Positions 44,672-52,697 of a stretch of DNA of 64,000 bases are shown here, in pieces. Source of the stretch: Sinorhizobium psoraleae (GTDB lineage Bacteria; Pseudomonadota; Alphaproteobacteria; Rhizobiales; Rhizobiaceae). Every line of letters starts with the position of its first letter. Positions within the stretch are counted from its first letter, which is position 1. The stretch spans positions 379,798-443,797 of the forward strand of contig NZ_JABEKV010000002.1 in assembly GCF_013283645.1 (NCBI RefSeq). The letters run 5' to 3'. The notes under the pieces were generated by a model, which was not told the origin of the DNA, made no database searches, and saw only the letters and a program-made list of their open reading frames with translations. Position numbers and translations under genes: made by a program.

Positions 44672-44857
44672 ATGGCAAACAAATCAGACCGTCCCAAGAA
44701 CAAGGGAGAAAGCGGTACTGCCAAGAAAAACCAACCTGGTCACGTCGGAGGCGACCATGCGCGTAAGGCGCAACAGTGGGGTGGGGGTTCCAAGGCCTCG
44801 AAGGGTTCTGTCAGCGAAAGCGACAAGCACAATCCGAATTCAATCGCGAAGACCTGA
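44672..44857 (+). CDS. Small Lys/Gly/Gln-rich stress protein
   Basis: A 61-residue very hydrophilic protein (MANKSDRPKNKGESGTAKKNQPGHVGGDHARKAQQWGGG...) resembling hydrophilic KGG-type stress proteins in composition, though the exact motif is absent. GGAG lies seven bases before the ATG. It is preceded by an exact EcfG promoter. Probably disordered and made on entry to stationary phase or in osmotic or drying stress; this is inferred. Confidence 0.72.
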   Translation: MANKSDRPKNKGESGTAKKNQPGHVGGDHARKAQQWGGGSKASKGSVSESDKHNPNSIAKT

Positions 44858-44975
44858 TGCGAGTTTGTAGAGCATCGAGCACATAAGGCTGTCCCCAGAT
44901 CTGGAGCCGCGAGAACTACCAGACCTTCGTTCGGGTGAAGTGCTGCGCAGCGCCGAACATTCGTAAGGATGGACT

Positions 44976-46265
44976 ATGAGAGTGCTTGTGGTAGGCGCTT
45001 CCGGCCTGATCGGCTCAGCAGTATGCGCAAAGCTTTCCGAGCGCGGCATGACAATCGTGCGCGTGGTTCGGCCCGGCTCGACATTGGCTTCTGGAGGAGG
45101 CGGCGAAGTCGTCGAAATCGATCTCGCGCGGGCAGTCGAACCCGCAGACTGGCTGCCTCATTTATCGGGTGTTGCCACTGTCGTGAACTGCGCAGGCACA
45201 CTTCAAGACGGTCCCGGCGAAAGTACGTCCGGCGTTCATGCGCGTGGCCCGTCGGCACTATTCAAGGCTTGTGAACAGGCCGGCGTGCGCCGGGTTATCC
45301 ATTTCTCTGCGATGGGCGTGGAAAAGGAGCAGCCCTCGTCTTTTTCGCAAACGAAACTTGAAGGCGACAGGGCATTGATGGCTCGAGATCTCGATTGGGT
45401 CATTCTCCGCCCCTCTGTCGTACTCGGTCCCGGAGCCTTCGGAGCCAGTGCCCTCTTCAGGGGGTTGGCGGCTTTGCCGGTCCTGCCGCTCATGCCGAAG
45501 ACTGGCCCGCTCCAGGTCGTTCGCCTCGAAGACGTGGTGCGCACAGTCGAGATATTCGTCAGCCCGGATGCTCCCGAGCGGCTCGTGCTGGAGATCGCCG
45601 GGCCGGAGGTCCTGTCTTTTGAAGACGTTGTAGGCACCTACCGTCGCTGGCTTGGCTTTCGGGCTGCTCGAGTGATCAGGATACCTATCCTTCTGGCCGA
45701 TCTCATCTACAGGTTTAGCGATCTTGCCGGCGCAATGGGCTGGCGCCCGCCGACACGGAGCACCGCGCAAAAAGAGATCGCACGCGGCGCGGTTGGCGAT
45801 ATCCAGCCGTGGCTCGAGACCACGCAGATTCAACCATTGGCATTGTCCGAGGCACTCGCCAGAACGCCGGTTTCCGTCCAGGAACGCTGGTTCGCCAAGC
45901 TCTATCTCCTGAAGCCCGTTATTTTCATTATTCTGTCGCTGTTTTGGATCGGTACGGGCATTGTCTCGCTTACGTCCGGATACGGCATCGGCGTCGATCT
46001 GATGCAACGAGCCGGAGCCGATATTCTCGCAGGACCCAGCGTCGTCGCCGGAGCACTTGCAGACATTCTTGTCGGGCTCGCGATCGCAGTCCGTCGAACC
46101 AGCCGCATCGGACTCTACGGCGCGATCTGTCTGTCGCTCTTCTATGCACTCGCCGGAACGGTCCTGCTCCCAGAGCTATGGAGCGAACCGCTGGGGCCTC
46201 TCATGAAAATCTGGCCGATCCTCGCATTGCACCTCGTCGCGCTGGCGATTCTCAAGGAACGATGA
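44976..46265 (+). CDS. SDR (NAD-binding) domain fused to a DoxX-like membrane domain
   Basis: A 429-residue protein. Residues 1-300 are an atypical short-chain dehydrogenase of the NDUFA9/NmrA kind (VLVVGASGLIGSAVCAKL; ILRPSVVLGPGAFGAS). Residues 310-429 hold four hydrophobic segments resembling a DoxX-like domain (YLLKPVIFIILSLFWIGTGIVSL; AGALADILVGLAIAV; LYGAICLSLFYALAGTVLLPEL; IWPILALHLVALAIL). It overlaps by four bases with the DUF2269 gene, so the two are coupled. A membrane-tethered NAD(P)H-dependent redox role is a fair guess. Confidence 0.85.
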   Translation: MRVLVVGASGLIGSAVCAKLSERGMTIVRVVRPGSTLASGGGGEVVEIDLARAVEPADWLPHLSGVATVVNCAGTLQDGPGESTSGVHARGPSALFKACEQAGVRRVIHFSAMGVEKEQPSSFSQTKLEGDRALMARDLDWVILRPSVVLGPGAFGASALFRGLAALPVLPLMPKTGPLQVVRLEDVVRTVEIFVSPDAPERLVLEIAGPEVLSFEDVVGTYRRWLGFRAARVIRIPILLADLIYRFSDLAGAMGWRPPTRSTAQKEIARGAVGDIQPWLETTQIQPLALSEALARTPVSVQERWFAKLYLLKPVIFIILSLFWIGTGIVSLTSGYGIGVDLMQRAGADILAGPSVVAGALADILVGLAIAVRRTSRIGLYGAICLSLFYALAGTVLLPELWSEPLGPLMKIWPILALHLVALAILKER

Positions 46266-46738
46266 TGCTCTATTTCGTGCTCAAGTACCTGCATCTTATC
46301 GGCGCTTCAGTCCTGCTGGGCACGGGAGCCGGAATCGCGTTCTTCATGTTGCTCGCCCACCGCACCGGTCGCACAGATACGATTGCTGCCGTGGCGCGTA
46401 TCGTCGTCCTGGCCGACTTCCTTTTCACCGCAACCGCCGTCATCCTGCAGCCCGTCACCGGGATCGCCCTTGCTTGGCACGTCGGCTACTCATTGATGGA
46501 AGGCTGGATACTTCTTTCCCTGCTTCTGTACGCTGTTACGGGAGCGTTTTGGCTTCCGGTTGTCTGGATGCAGATGGAAATGCGCAGGCTCGCGGAAGTG
46601 GCGTGCAAAGACGTCGAGCCGCTGCCAAAACGCTACCATCAGCTCTTCCGTCTGTGGTTCGCCTTCGGCTTTCCGGCATTTGGTGCCGTTCTTGCGATTT
46701 TCTGGCTGATGATCACCCGACCGGCCATCGAGTGGTAG
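46262..46738 (+). CDS. DUF2269 integral membrane protein
   Basis: A 158-residue protein with four hydrophobic segments and conserved histidine-containing helix starts (LKYLHLIGASVLLGTGAGIAFFM; VAWHVGYSLMEGWILLSLLLYAVTGAFWLPVV). DUF2269 proteins are often found beside DoxX or SDR proteins; function unknown. Translation is coupled to the upstream fusion gene through ATGA. No terminator is obvious in the 258-bp gap to the convergent gene at 46997. Confidence 0.82.
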   Translation: MMLYFVLKYLHLIGASVLLGTGAGIAFFMLLAHRTGRTDTIAAVARIVVLADFLFTATAVILQPVTGIALAWHVGYSLMEGWILLSLLLYAVTGAFWLPVVWMQMEMRRLAEVACKDVEPLPKRYHQLFRLWFAFGFPAFGAVLAIFWLMITRPAIEW

Positions 46739-46996
46739 GGAGGTGGACTCGCGAGTGGACACAATGCTTGGGCGACGGCGCCGACCTTCCCACCAGAACG
46801 CTGGTCATGCTCGGCGTCCGTCGAGTTTTTCGGCGCACTCAGATGCCGCAGAGCGATCGGCGAGGCCTTAACTCCATGAACCCGGGTCTTGCCGTCCAGC
46901 AATGACCCCATAAACCGACCCACGGCTTCTTTCCGCCCAAAATCCCTCGACCGCTATGATCGCTTGGGTTTCGACGTACACCCGCGAGGCGCGGTT

Positions 46997-47968
46997 TCAT
47001 TCGCGGACCGATTCGCGCACTCGCTCCTTGGCGGCGTCGTGAGCTTCAAGCGCAGCATCACCCGCCTTGTCCAGGATCTCCTGCCCCGTTTCCAGCGCCT
47101 CGCCAACCGCCGCATTCGTTCTCGCCGCCAGGTTACCACGCACCTGGTCGGACGCCTCGCCCATGGCCTCATCCTCAGTCTCGGTATGCGGCAGCGCGGC
47201 GCCTATCGCTGCGCCGACCGCGAAGGCGAGCGCGCCGCCGACCAGGGGCTGGTCGCGGAAATGCTTGAGGATAGCCGCATTGAGCTGCGCACCCTCATCC
47301 TGCAGCGATCGGCCCGCGTCCTGTGCACGGCTCGCGAGAGACTTGCCGGCGTCAGCAATGGAGCCGGTCACGCGGCTTACCGTGGCACCCACCTCCCGCC
47401 ATGTTCTGGATGCCCAACCGGAGGCCTCGTCGAACAAGGCACCGGTCTCGTCGCGTATATCTTCGATCTGCTTTCCGGCCGCGTCGGCAAAACCGCGATA
47501 AACGCTGCCGCTCGGGTCGACGAAGTGGCCGGCCCGACGACCTTCTGGATCCGTCAGGGCCCTGAAGCGATTGCCGCTTTCATCCGTGAAGTGGCTATAC
47601 CGCTCGCCGAAGCTCGCCTCCACCGGTCCGATGCGCCTTACGGAACCCTTCACGGTCGCGAGCGGATATTCATCCACCTCGTCGTCTTCCCTTAATCCTG
47701 GAGCGCGGGATCCCGGATTGGCGAGCAACCAAGCGAGACTGACCCCCATCAATGCGACAGGGATCGGATTTGCCTTAAGTGCGACACCAAGATTGCTGAG
47801 ATATTCGGCTCCCCCGCTCGTCTTGGCATAGTCGAGCAGTTCGTCCATCAGCTGTCCTGGCGACATGCGCTCCTGAATAGCGTGGAGCTTTTCTTCGATC
47901 CGCTGGCGATCGGCCTCGATCTCTTGCTGCAACTCGGCAGCCGAATGCGTGTGGGAAGCATCGTTCAT
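46997..47968 (-). CDS. DUF3618-domain membrane protein
   Basis: A 323-residue protein. Residues 1-45 form the DUF3618 helix (SAAELQQEIEADRQRIEEKLHAIQERMSPGQLMDELL), then a hydrophobic segment (PVALMGVSLAWLLANP). The long middle has G-N-R-F-R and Gly-rich stretches, then amphipathic Ala-rich helices and a second hydrophobic segment (LVGGALAFAVGAAIGAAL). It is the last gene of a three-gene overlapping operon under an EcfG promoter. Its role may be envelope stress; unproven. Confidence 0.8.
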   Translation of the reverse strand: MNDASHTHSAAELQQEIEADRQRIEEKLHAIQERMSPGQLMDELLDYAKTSGGAEYLSNLGVALKANPIPVALMGVSLAWLLANPGSRAPGLREDDEVDEYPLATVKGSVRRIGPVEASFGERYSHFTDESGNRFRALTDPEGRRAGHFVDPSGSVYRGFADAAGKQIEDIRDETGALFDEASGWASRTWREVGATVSRVTGSIADAGKSLASRAQDAGRSLQDEGAQLNAAILKHFRDQPLVGGALAFAVGAAIGAALPHTETEDEAMGEASDQVRGNLAARTNAAVGEALETGQEILDKAGDAALEAHDAAKERVRESVRE

Positions 47969-48384
47969 CGCACTCTCTCCTTCACCACGTCCAGGTCGCG
48001 CTGCAGCGAGGTTGCTGTTCTATCGAGCTTGAGACTGCTGCCCTTCAGTGTCGACAGGCTGCGCGAAATCATTGCCCAGGCGAGCAATCCCACGACGACA
48101 CCCACAATAGCCGCTGACAATGCCTCGGCATTCGGTTCGGTTATGCCCCGGGTCACCAGAAACGCGGCCAGTCCCTGGACGACCGCGGCCAGGAGCACAC
48201 CGATGGCGCCGATTGCGAAGATCAAGCCGACAAGAAGCGTTTCGAGGCTGCCTACTGCCCGGTTCAATGTCTCGGATGCCTCTGTCTTTGCCAGGTCGAT
48301 TTCCTTGCGGAAAAGCCCGGATATATCCGCCACCAAACCGGTCATGAGTTCCGACAAGGGGCGGTCGTCCCGATGGTTAGCCAT
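47965..48384 (-). CDS. Phage holin-like membrane protein (DUF1469/YqjE-type)
   Basis: A 139-residue protein. It starts with an amphipathic helical part (LSELMTGLVADISGLFRKEIDLAKTEASETLNRAVG) and has two hydrophobic segments (LLVGLIFAIGAIGVLLAAVVQGLAAFLV; LSAAIVGVVVGLLAWAMI). This matches the YqjE/holin superfamily III pattern of stress-induced envelope proteins, not a functioning phage holin. It overlaps neighbouring genes by four and eight bases. Middle gene of the operon. Confidence 0.82.
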   Translation of the reverse strand: MANHRDDRPLSELMTGLVADISGLFRKEIDLAKTEASETLNRAVGSLETLLVGLIFAIGAIGVLLAAVVQGLAAFLVTRGITEPNAEALSAAIVGVVVGLLAWAMISRSLSTLKGSSLKLDRTATSLQRDLDVVKERVR

Positions 48385-48976
48385 TGCGCTGATCCTCCTC
48401 AAAATTCCACCCGCCTTCACTGGATCGGCCACTTGCCGACGGCGACGCGGAGGACGTTCGGGAAACATTCCGGCGAGTGCGACGCTGAGCCGAGGCGGTC
48501 AGAAACCGACTGGCGGCCAGGCCCGCGATCGCCGCCATTCCGAGAAAGGCGAGCGGCTGCTTTCGGCCGAAGTCTTCAGCCATTCCCGCAATTTCGCCGA
48601 AGTCGCGCCCTTCGACGTCGCGCGCGAAGTTCCCGAGCGACGTGCCGACCTGTTGGGCGTAGCGGCCGAGAGCCTGTTGATCCGACTGTTGGAGTTCGGA
48701 GCCGACTTTCTCAACGGCCATTGCGACGCCGCTCAACTGGCGCGCCACGACGTTCTTCTCGTGCTCGGCGGCGCGGCTTGCGGCTTCCTTGGTGCGCTCC
48801 GCCTGCTCGTCGGCGAACTCTCTGACGTCGTTCAGATCCTCCTGCACTGCCTGCTGCAAGTTGCGATCTGTCATGCCAGTTCCGCTGGTTTGCGCGCCAT
48901 GAATATCGTCGACACTTTGCGGGGCCATGGCGGGCGCTCCCAATGGGTCGCCGCGGTCATTTGGTTCATTGTTCAT
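48377..48976 (-). CDS. 'Nutrient deprivation-induced' type protein
   Basis: A 199-residue protein. Residues 35-160 form a long amphipathic helix rich in Ala, Glu and Gln (QQAVQEDLNDVREFADEQAERTKEAASRAAEHEKNVVARQLSG), then one hydrophobic helix (PLAFLGMAAIAGLAASRFLTAS) and a basic, Ser-rich tail. The helix is reminiscent of rhizobial proteins annotated as nutrient deprivation-induced or ElaB/YqjD-like. It is the first gene of the operon, 51 bases below an exact EcfG promoter. Confidence 0.75.
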   Translation of the reverse strand: MNNEPNDRGDPLGAPAMAPQSVDDIHGAQTSGTGMTDRNLQQAVQEDLNDVREFADEQAERTKEAASRAAEHEKNVVARQLSGVAMAVEKVGSELQQSDQQALGRYAQQVGTSLGNFARDVEGRDFGEIAGMAEDFGRKQPLAFLGMAAIAGLAASRFLTASAQRRTRRNVSRTSSASPSASGRSSEGGWNFEEDQRNG

Positions 48977-49026
48977 TTTCGGCTCCTCCCATCGCGTAAC
49001 GGGATCGATTCACGTGTGTGCAATCA

Positions 49027-49051
49027 AACGAGCCACTTGAAGCCTTGTTCC
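49027..49051 (-). promoter_or_regulatory. EcfG/RpoE2-type promoter of the 48976-46997 operon
   Basis: Minus strand: GGAAC, 16 bases, CGTT, an exact consensus match 50 bases before the start at 48976. The 174-bp gap up to the BrkB-type gene holds no other clear feature. Confidence 0.85.
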
Positions 49052-49150
49052 CTGCCAGGGCCGATTCCGGAATTATTGTCGATGTTTCAGACGCCTTGCG
49101 GGCAAACGGCCCCATCTCGCGGAGCCATTCGTGTCCCGTGAGTTCGCCCG

Positions 49151-50140
49151 TCAATCGGCCGCCTTCCCCAGCGTATCGGCCACGTAAGCACCGCGTTCGC
49201 CCATTGGCAGTGGCTCACCTGTTGTGGAGTCCGTCGCTGTCTGGTGCTCGAGTTCGGCATTGAGGAGCGCACCAACGATAAGAATGATTACCGAGATCCA
49301 GACCCACATCATGAGGCCAGCAAGTGCGCCGAGAGCACCATATGTGGCGTTGTAGTTGGCGAAGTGTTCCAGATAGAAGGAAAAAATCCACGAGGCGGCG
49401 AGCCAGAGCAATGTGCTGAATACCGCGCCCCAGTTCAGCCATCTGAGCTTCGCCCGTTCCCGGCTTGGCCCAAAACGATAGATGAGGACGGTGCCGATGG
49501 TGGCAAGAAGCAGAATGGCCGGCCACCTCGCCACCTTGGTCAAGACCTCCACCCACCGATCGAGCCACAAATAGGCGAGTACCGCCGGCACCACGCCAAT
49601 CGCCACGATCAGCACGACGGCGAACAACAGGGCCGCGAAGGTGAATGCGAGACACAAGAGGGTTCTCGACAGGAAGCCTCTCTTTTCCTTCTCACCATAG
49701 GCAACATTCATCGCGTCGAAGAGCGCCGCAATGCCATTGGCAGCGCTCCACAACGAGACCAGCAGGCTCACAAGGAAGCCGATACCGAGCGTGGTCGTCT
49801 TCTGCGTCGTGAGGTTCTGCAACTGATCCATGATGAGATCGTAGGATCCGGGTGGCAACACCGCTGCCAGCATGCTCATGTGTGTGCCGATCGCGGAAGG
49901 GTCCGAGACGAGTCCATAGATTGAAACCAGGGCAGCCAGCGCAGGAAACAGCGCCAGCAGAAGATAAAAGCTCACCCCCGCCGCGATCAGAACGATCCGC
50001 TCTTCGCCGATCTCCGATACGACTCGCCAGAATACGTCCCGCATCCCCTTCGCAGGTATGTCTCCCGGGGTGACGGCGTCCCTTCCTCGTCCCGGCTCCG
50101 TGGCCAGCCTTTCGGCAATATCGGCTTCTTTCGCACCCAT
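49151..50140 (-). CDS. YihY/virulence factor BrkB-family membrane protein
   Basis: A 329-residue inner-membrane protein with six hydrophobic segments and typical motifs (LIAAGVSFYLLLALFPALAALVS; GYGALGALAGLMMWVWISVIILIVGALLNAELE). Old names tie it to RNase BN or serum resistance; the present view is a transporter-like envelope protein. It is preceded by an EcfG promoter, which suggests stress induction. The last 25 residues are polar. Confidence 0.87.
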   Translation of the reverse strand: MGAKEADIAERLATEPGRGRDAVTPGDIPAKGMRDVFWRVVSEIGEERIVLIAAGVSFYLLLALFPALAALVSIYGLVSDPSAIGTHMSMLAAVLPPGSYDLIMDQLQNLTTQKTTTLGIGFLVSLLVSLWSAANGIAALFDAMNVAYGEKEKRGFLSRTLLCLAFTFAALLFAVVLIVAIGVVPAVLAYLWLDRWVEVLTKVARWPAILLLATIGTVLIYRFGPSRERAKLRWLNWGAVFSTLLWLAASWIFSFYLEHFANYNATYGALGALAGLMMWVWISVIILIVGALLNAELEHQTATDSTTGEPLPMGERGAYVADTLGKAAD

Positions 50141-50194
50141 GGATCGGCATCCGCTGATTGACGAGACCGGCCGCTTCTCGCCGCGTGCATTAGC

Positions 50195-50219
50195 AACTCC
50201 GGAGGAAATGCCTTGTTCC
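50195..50219 (-). promoter_or_regulatory. EcfG/RpoE2-type promoter of the BrkB-family gene
   Basis: Minus strand: GGAAC, 16 bases, AGTT, 55 bases before the start at 50140. Confidence 0.72.
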
Positions 50220-50346
50220 GACTCTTCGGGCTCTTGCGCGCTTTTGAGCAGGCGCCGTTATCCAGGAGGAAAGCCAAGTCCAGCCGGCTGTCCCGATCAT
50301 GCAGGTATCGAGATCGGGTGGCCGGCCAAAGCAGTTTCCCGCTTGT

Positions 50347-50835
50347 TCAAACGTCTTGGTCCGGAACCCGCGCATCGACCCCAGCAATGCGCAAATTGTT
50401 GCGGACGTGCCGAACCCCGTGGAAGGACAAGACGGCCAGCTCAATTTTACGAGCAATGGCGGCCGTCTCAACGGCGCCTTCGAGTATGATCGTGCCGCCA
50501 CGAGCATGGACATCGATACTGTTTATGTCCAAGTCTTCCATGCTCTCCAGATATTCTGTGACACGGACCTCAAGATCGTCGCTTTGCCGGATAGGCTCCT
50601 GCTTCGATGTAAGCTGGCTATCGGTGCCCACCTCCTCCTTTCCCTCGATGCTGAAGCCGGACTTTTGCTCTCTGTCGAAGTTAGCCTCAGGTTCACCGTA
50701 GGCTCGGTTCTTTGGCTTGTTGGGGGCAGCATCGGGTTGGTCCGAATACGGCCAGCCGTCGCGGATGTTCCGCTCCTCAAAATCCCGGTAGTCTTCCTCG
50801 CGCGGCAGCGAGGTATTTTGCTTTTTCGAAGGCAT
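50347..50835 (-). CDS. BON-domain protein
   Basis: A 162-residue soluble protein. The N-terminal 80 residues are charged and probably disordered (REEDYRDFEERNIRDGWPYSDQPDAA). Residues 90-155 form a BON domain (LEVRVTEYLESMEDLDINSIDVHARGGTIILEGAVETAAIARKIELAVLSFHGVRHVRNNL), a fold that often binds lipids or surfaces. There is no signal peptide, so it is cytoplasmic. AAGGAG precedes the ATG at 50835. A near-consensus EcfG promoter lies upstream. Confidence 0.87.
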   Translation of the reverse strand: MPSKKQNTSLPREEDYRDFEERNIRDGWPYSDQPDAAPNKPKNRAYGEPEANFDREQKSGFSIEGKEEVGTDSQLTSKQEPIRQSDDLEVRVTEYLESMEDLDINSIDVHARGGTIILEGAVETAAIARKIELAVLSFHGVRHVRNNLRIAGVDARVPDQDV

Positions 50836-50864
50836 CTCGAGCTCCTTGCTGCATGTCACCCCCC

Positions 50865-50889
50865 AACGCGCGGACGGGCGTTTTGTTCG
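50865..50889 (-). promoter_or_regulatory. EcfG/RpoE2-type promoter of the BON gene (one mismatch)
   Basis: Minus strand: CGAAC (consensus GGAAC), 16 bases, CGTT, 30 bases before the start at 50835. Confidence 0.65.
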
Positions 50890-51110
50890 CGAGCAATCGG
50901 CTTCGCCCGTGCGGTTGGGCCGGGCATTCATGAACACGGCTAATAGGCCCTATCAATTTTGAGGCACTATTCCGCGGCTGCCGGCGCGCTAACTCACTTG
51001 TGAACGCATGAACGGGATCGTTCTGCCGTTTGCGTTGTTTCGCCTTGGCGGCTCATCGGACAACTTTCACGCCGTCCTAGACCTTTCATCATCAAGACAT
51101 GGAGCTGGAT

Positions 51111-51746
51111 ATGCAAAGTCCTGGCGCACTCGAAATCTCGCGGCGCGACCTGCTGGTCGCTTCCGCCGCCACCGTTACAGTAGCGGGCGCACCCTCGCTC
51201 GGTCATTCTCAGACGAACATCCCTGAAGCATCGACAGGCACGAACGTCTCGTTCACCGTGAACGGTGAACGCCTCGAACTCGAGCTCGACAACCGGACGA
51301 CGCTTCTCGACGCGCTGCGCGAGCACCTCCATCTGACAGGCACCAAGAAGGGATGCGACCATGGTCAGTGCGGCGCATGCACCGTCCTCGTCGACGGACG
51401 CCGTATCAATGCCTGTCTGACCCTCGCCGTCATGCACGAAGGCGGCAGCATCACCACGATTGAAGGATTGGGACAGCCGGGCAATCTTCATCCGATGCAG
51501 GCTGCGTTTGTCGAGCACGATGGTTTCCAATGCGGCTATTGCACCCCCGGCCAGATCTGTTCCTCCGTCGCCATGCTGGAGGAGATCCGGGCCAATATTC
51601 CGAGCCATGTGACGGGTGACCTGACGGCGCCGGCCGAGATCACGGCGGCCGAAATCCGGGAACGCATGAGCGGTAACATCTGTCGCTGCGGCGCTTATTC
51701 AAACATCGTCGAAGCCATTACCGAAGTTGCGGGGAGGAAGACATGA
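51111..51746 (+). CDS. paoA: Aldehyde oxidoreductase, iron-sulfur subunit
   Basis: A 211-residue small subunit of a molybdenum hydroxylase. The N-terminus has a twin-arginine signal ([14 protein letters not shown]), so the folded complex is exported. The [2Fe-2S] ligands are [10 protein letters not shown] and a later Cys (first cluster), and [11 protein letters not shown] plus ICRCGAY (second). It resembles E. coli PaoA, which oxidises aldehydes in the periplasm. It overlaps paoB by four bases. I chose MQSPG, with GGAG upstream, over the ATG 12 bases earlier. Confidence 0.92.
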   Translation: MQSPGALEISRRDLLVASAATVTVAGAPSLGHSQTNIPEASTGTNVSFTVNGERLELELDNRTTLLDALREHLHLTGTKKGCDHGQCGACTVLVDGRRINACLTLAVMHEGGSITTIEGLGQPGNLHPMQAAFVEHDGFQCGYCTPGQICSSVAMLEEIRANIPSHVTGDLTAPAEITAAEIRERMSGNICRCGAYSNIVEAITEVAGRKT

Positions 51747-52693
51747 GAGCTTTCAGCTACGAGCGCGCCTCTTCGATCGAGGCGGCAGCAAAGGCCGCGG
51801 CCAGCACCGACGGCGCAAAATTCATCGCCGGCGGCACCAATCTGCTGGATTTGATGAAGCTTGAGATCGAGACGCCCACCCATCTCATCGACGTCAACGG
51901 CCTTGGGCTGGACAGGATCGAGCCGACGCCGGAAGGCGGCCTCAGGATCGGTGCCCTCGTCCGCAATACCGATCTTGCGGCCGACGAACGGATTCGCCGC
52001 GACTATGGACTTCTGTCACGCGCCCTGCTCGCCGGGGCGTCAGGACAGTTGCGCAACAGGGCGACGACGGCCGGCAACCTGCTTCAGCGCACGCGTTGTC
52101 CGTATTTCTACGACACCAATCAGCCCTGCAACAAACGGCAGCCCGGCAGCGGCTGTGCAGCGATTGCCGGCTTCAGCCGCCAGCTTGGCGTGGTCGGAGT
52201 GAGCGACGCCTGCATCGCGACGCACCCGGGCGACATGGCAGTCGCGATGCGGGCGCTCGACGCCGTCGTCGAGACCATCGGAGCGGACGGCACCACGCGC
52301 AGCATTCCGATCGCGGATTTCCATCGCCTTCCGGGCGAGACGCCAGAAATCGAGCATGTACTCGAGCGCGGCGAACTGATCACCGCGGTCGTCCTGCCGA
52401 AGCCGATGGGCGGCAAACATATCTACCGGAAGGTCCGTGATCGCGCGTCCTACGCCTTCGCGCTGGTCTCTGTCGGCGCCATCGTGCAGCCGGACGGAAC
52501 CGGCCGCATCGCCGTCGGCGGCATCGCACCCAAGCCTTGGCGCGACGAAGCTGCCGAAAAAGAGCTTCCGAGGGGAGCTAAGGCGGCCAGCACCAGGCTT
52601 CTCGCAGACGCCCGACCAACCGAACAGAACGCTTTCAAGATCACGCTCGTCGAACGCATGCTGAGCGCGGTTCTTGCCGAAGCGAGGGGATGA
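51743..52693 (+). CDS. paoB: Aldehyde oxidoreductase, FAD subunit
   Basis: A 316-residue FAD subunit. The FAD-binding loops are [16 protein letters not shown] and [16 protein letters not shown]. As in E. coli PaoB there are extra cysteines (RCPYFYD, PCNKR, GSGCAAI) that bind a [4Fe-4S] cluster unusual for this family. Electrons pass from the molybdenum site through the 2Fe-2S clusters to FAD and then to an acceptor. It overlaps paoA by four bases and is followed by paoC with a four-base gap. Confidence 0.92.
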   Translation: MRAFSYERASSIEAAAKAAASTDGAKFIAGGTNLLDLMKLEIETPTHLIDVNGLGLDRIEPTPEGGLRIGALVRNTDLAADERIRRDYGLLSRALLAGASGQLRNRATTAGNLLQRTRCPYFYDTNQPCNKRQPGSGCAAIAGFSRQLGVVGVSDACIATHPGDMAVAMRALDAVVETIGADGTTRSIPIADFHRLPGETPEIEHVLERGELITAVVLPKPMGGKHIYRKVRDRASYAFALVSVGAIVQPDGTGRIAVGGIAPKPWRDEAAEKELPRGAKAASTRLLADARPTEQNAFKITLVERMLSAVLAEARG

Positions 52694-52697
52694 GAAA

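Noticed and set aside
46739-46996. Possible transposase remnant between the DUF2269 and DUF3618 genes
   Set aside because: Short frames are present on both strands, but none shows transposase motifs, inverted ends or target duplications.
47965-48384. Prophage suspicion because of a holin-like gene
   Set aside because: No other phage genes nearby; the family is common in stress operons.
48966-49154. A 62-residue minus-strand frame upstream of the three-gene stress operon
   Set aside because: It overlaps the exact EcfG promoter and the operon start, and overlaps the BrkB-family gene's end.
51000-51110. An EcfG promoter in front of paoA
   Set aside because: GAAC-like and CGTT-like bases occur, but the spacing is 13 or 19 bases and the first G is missing.
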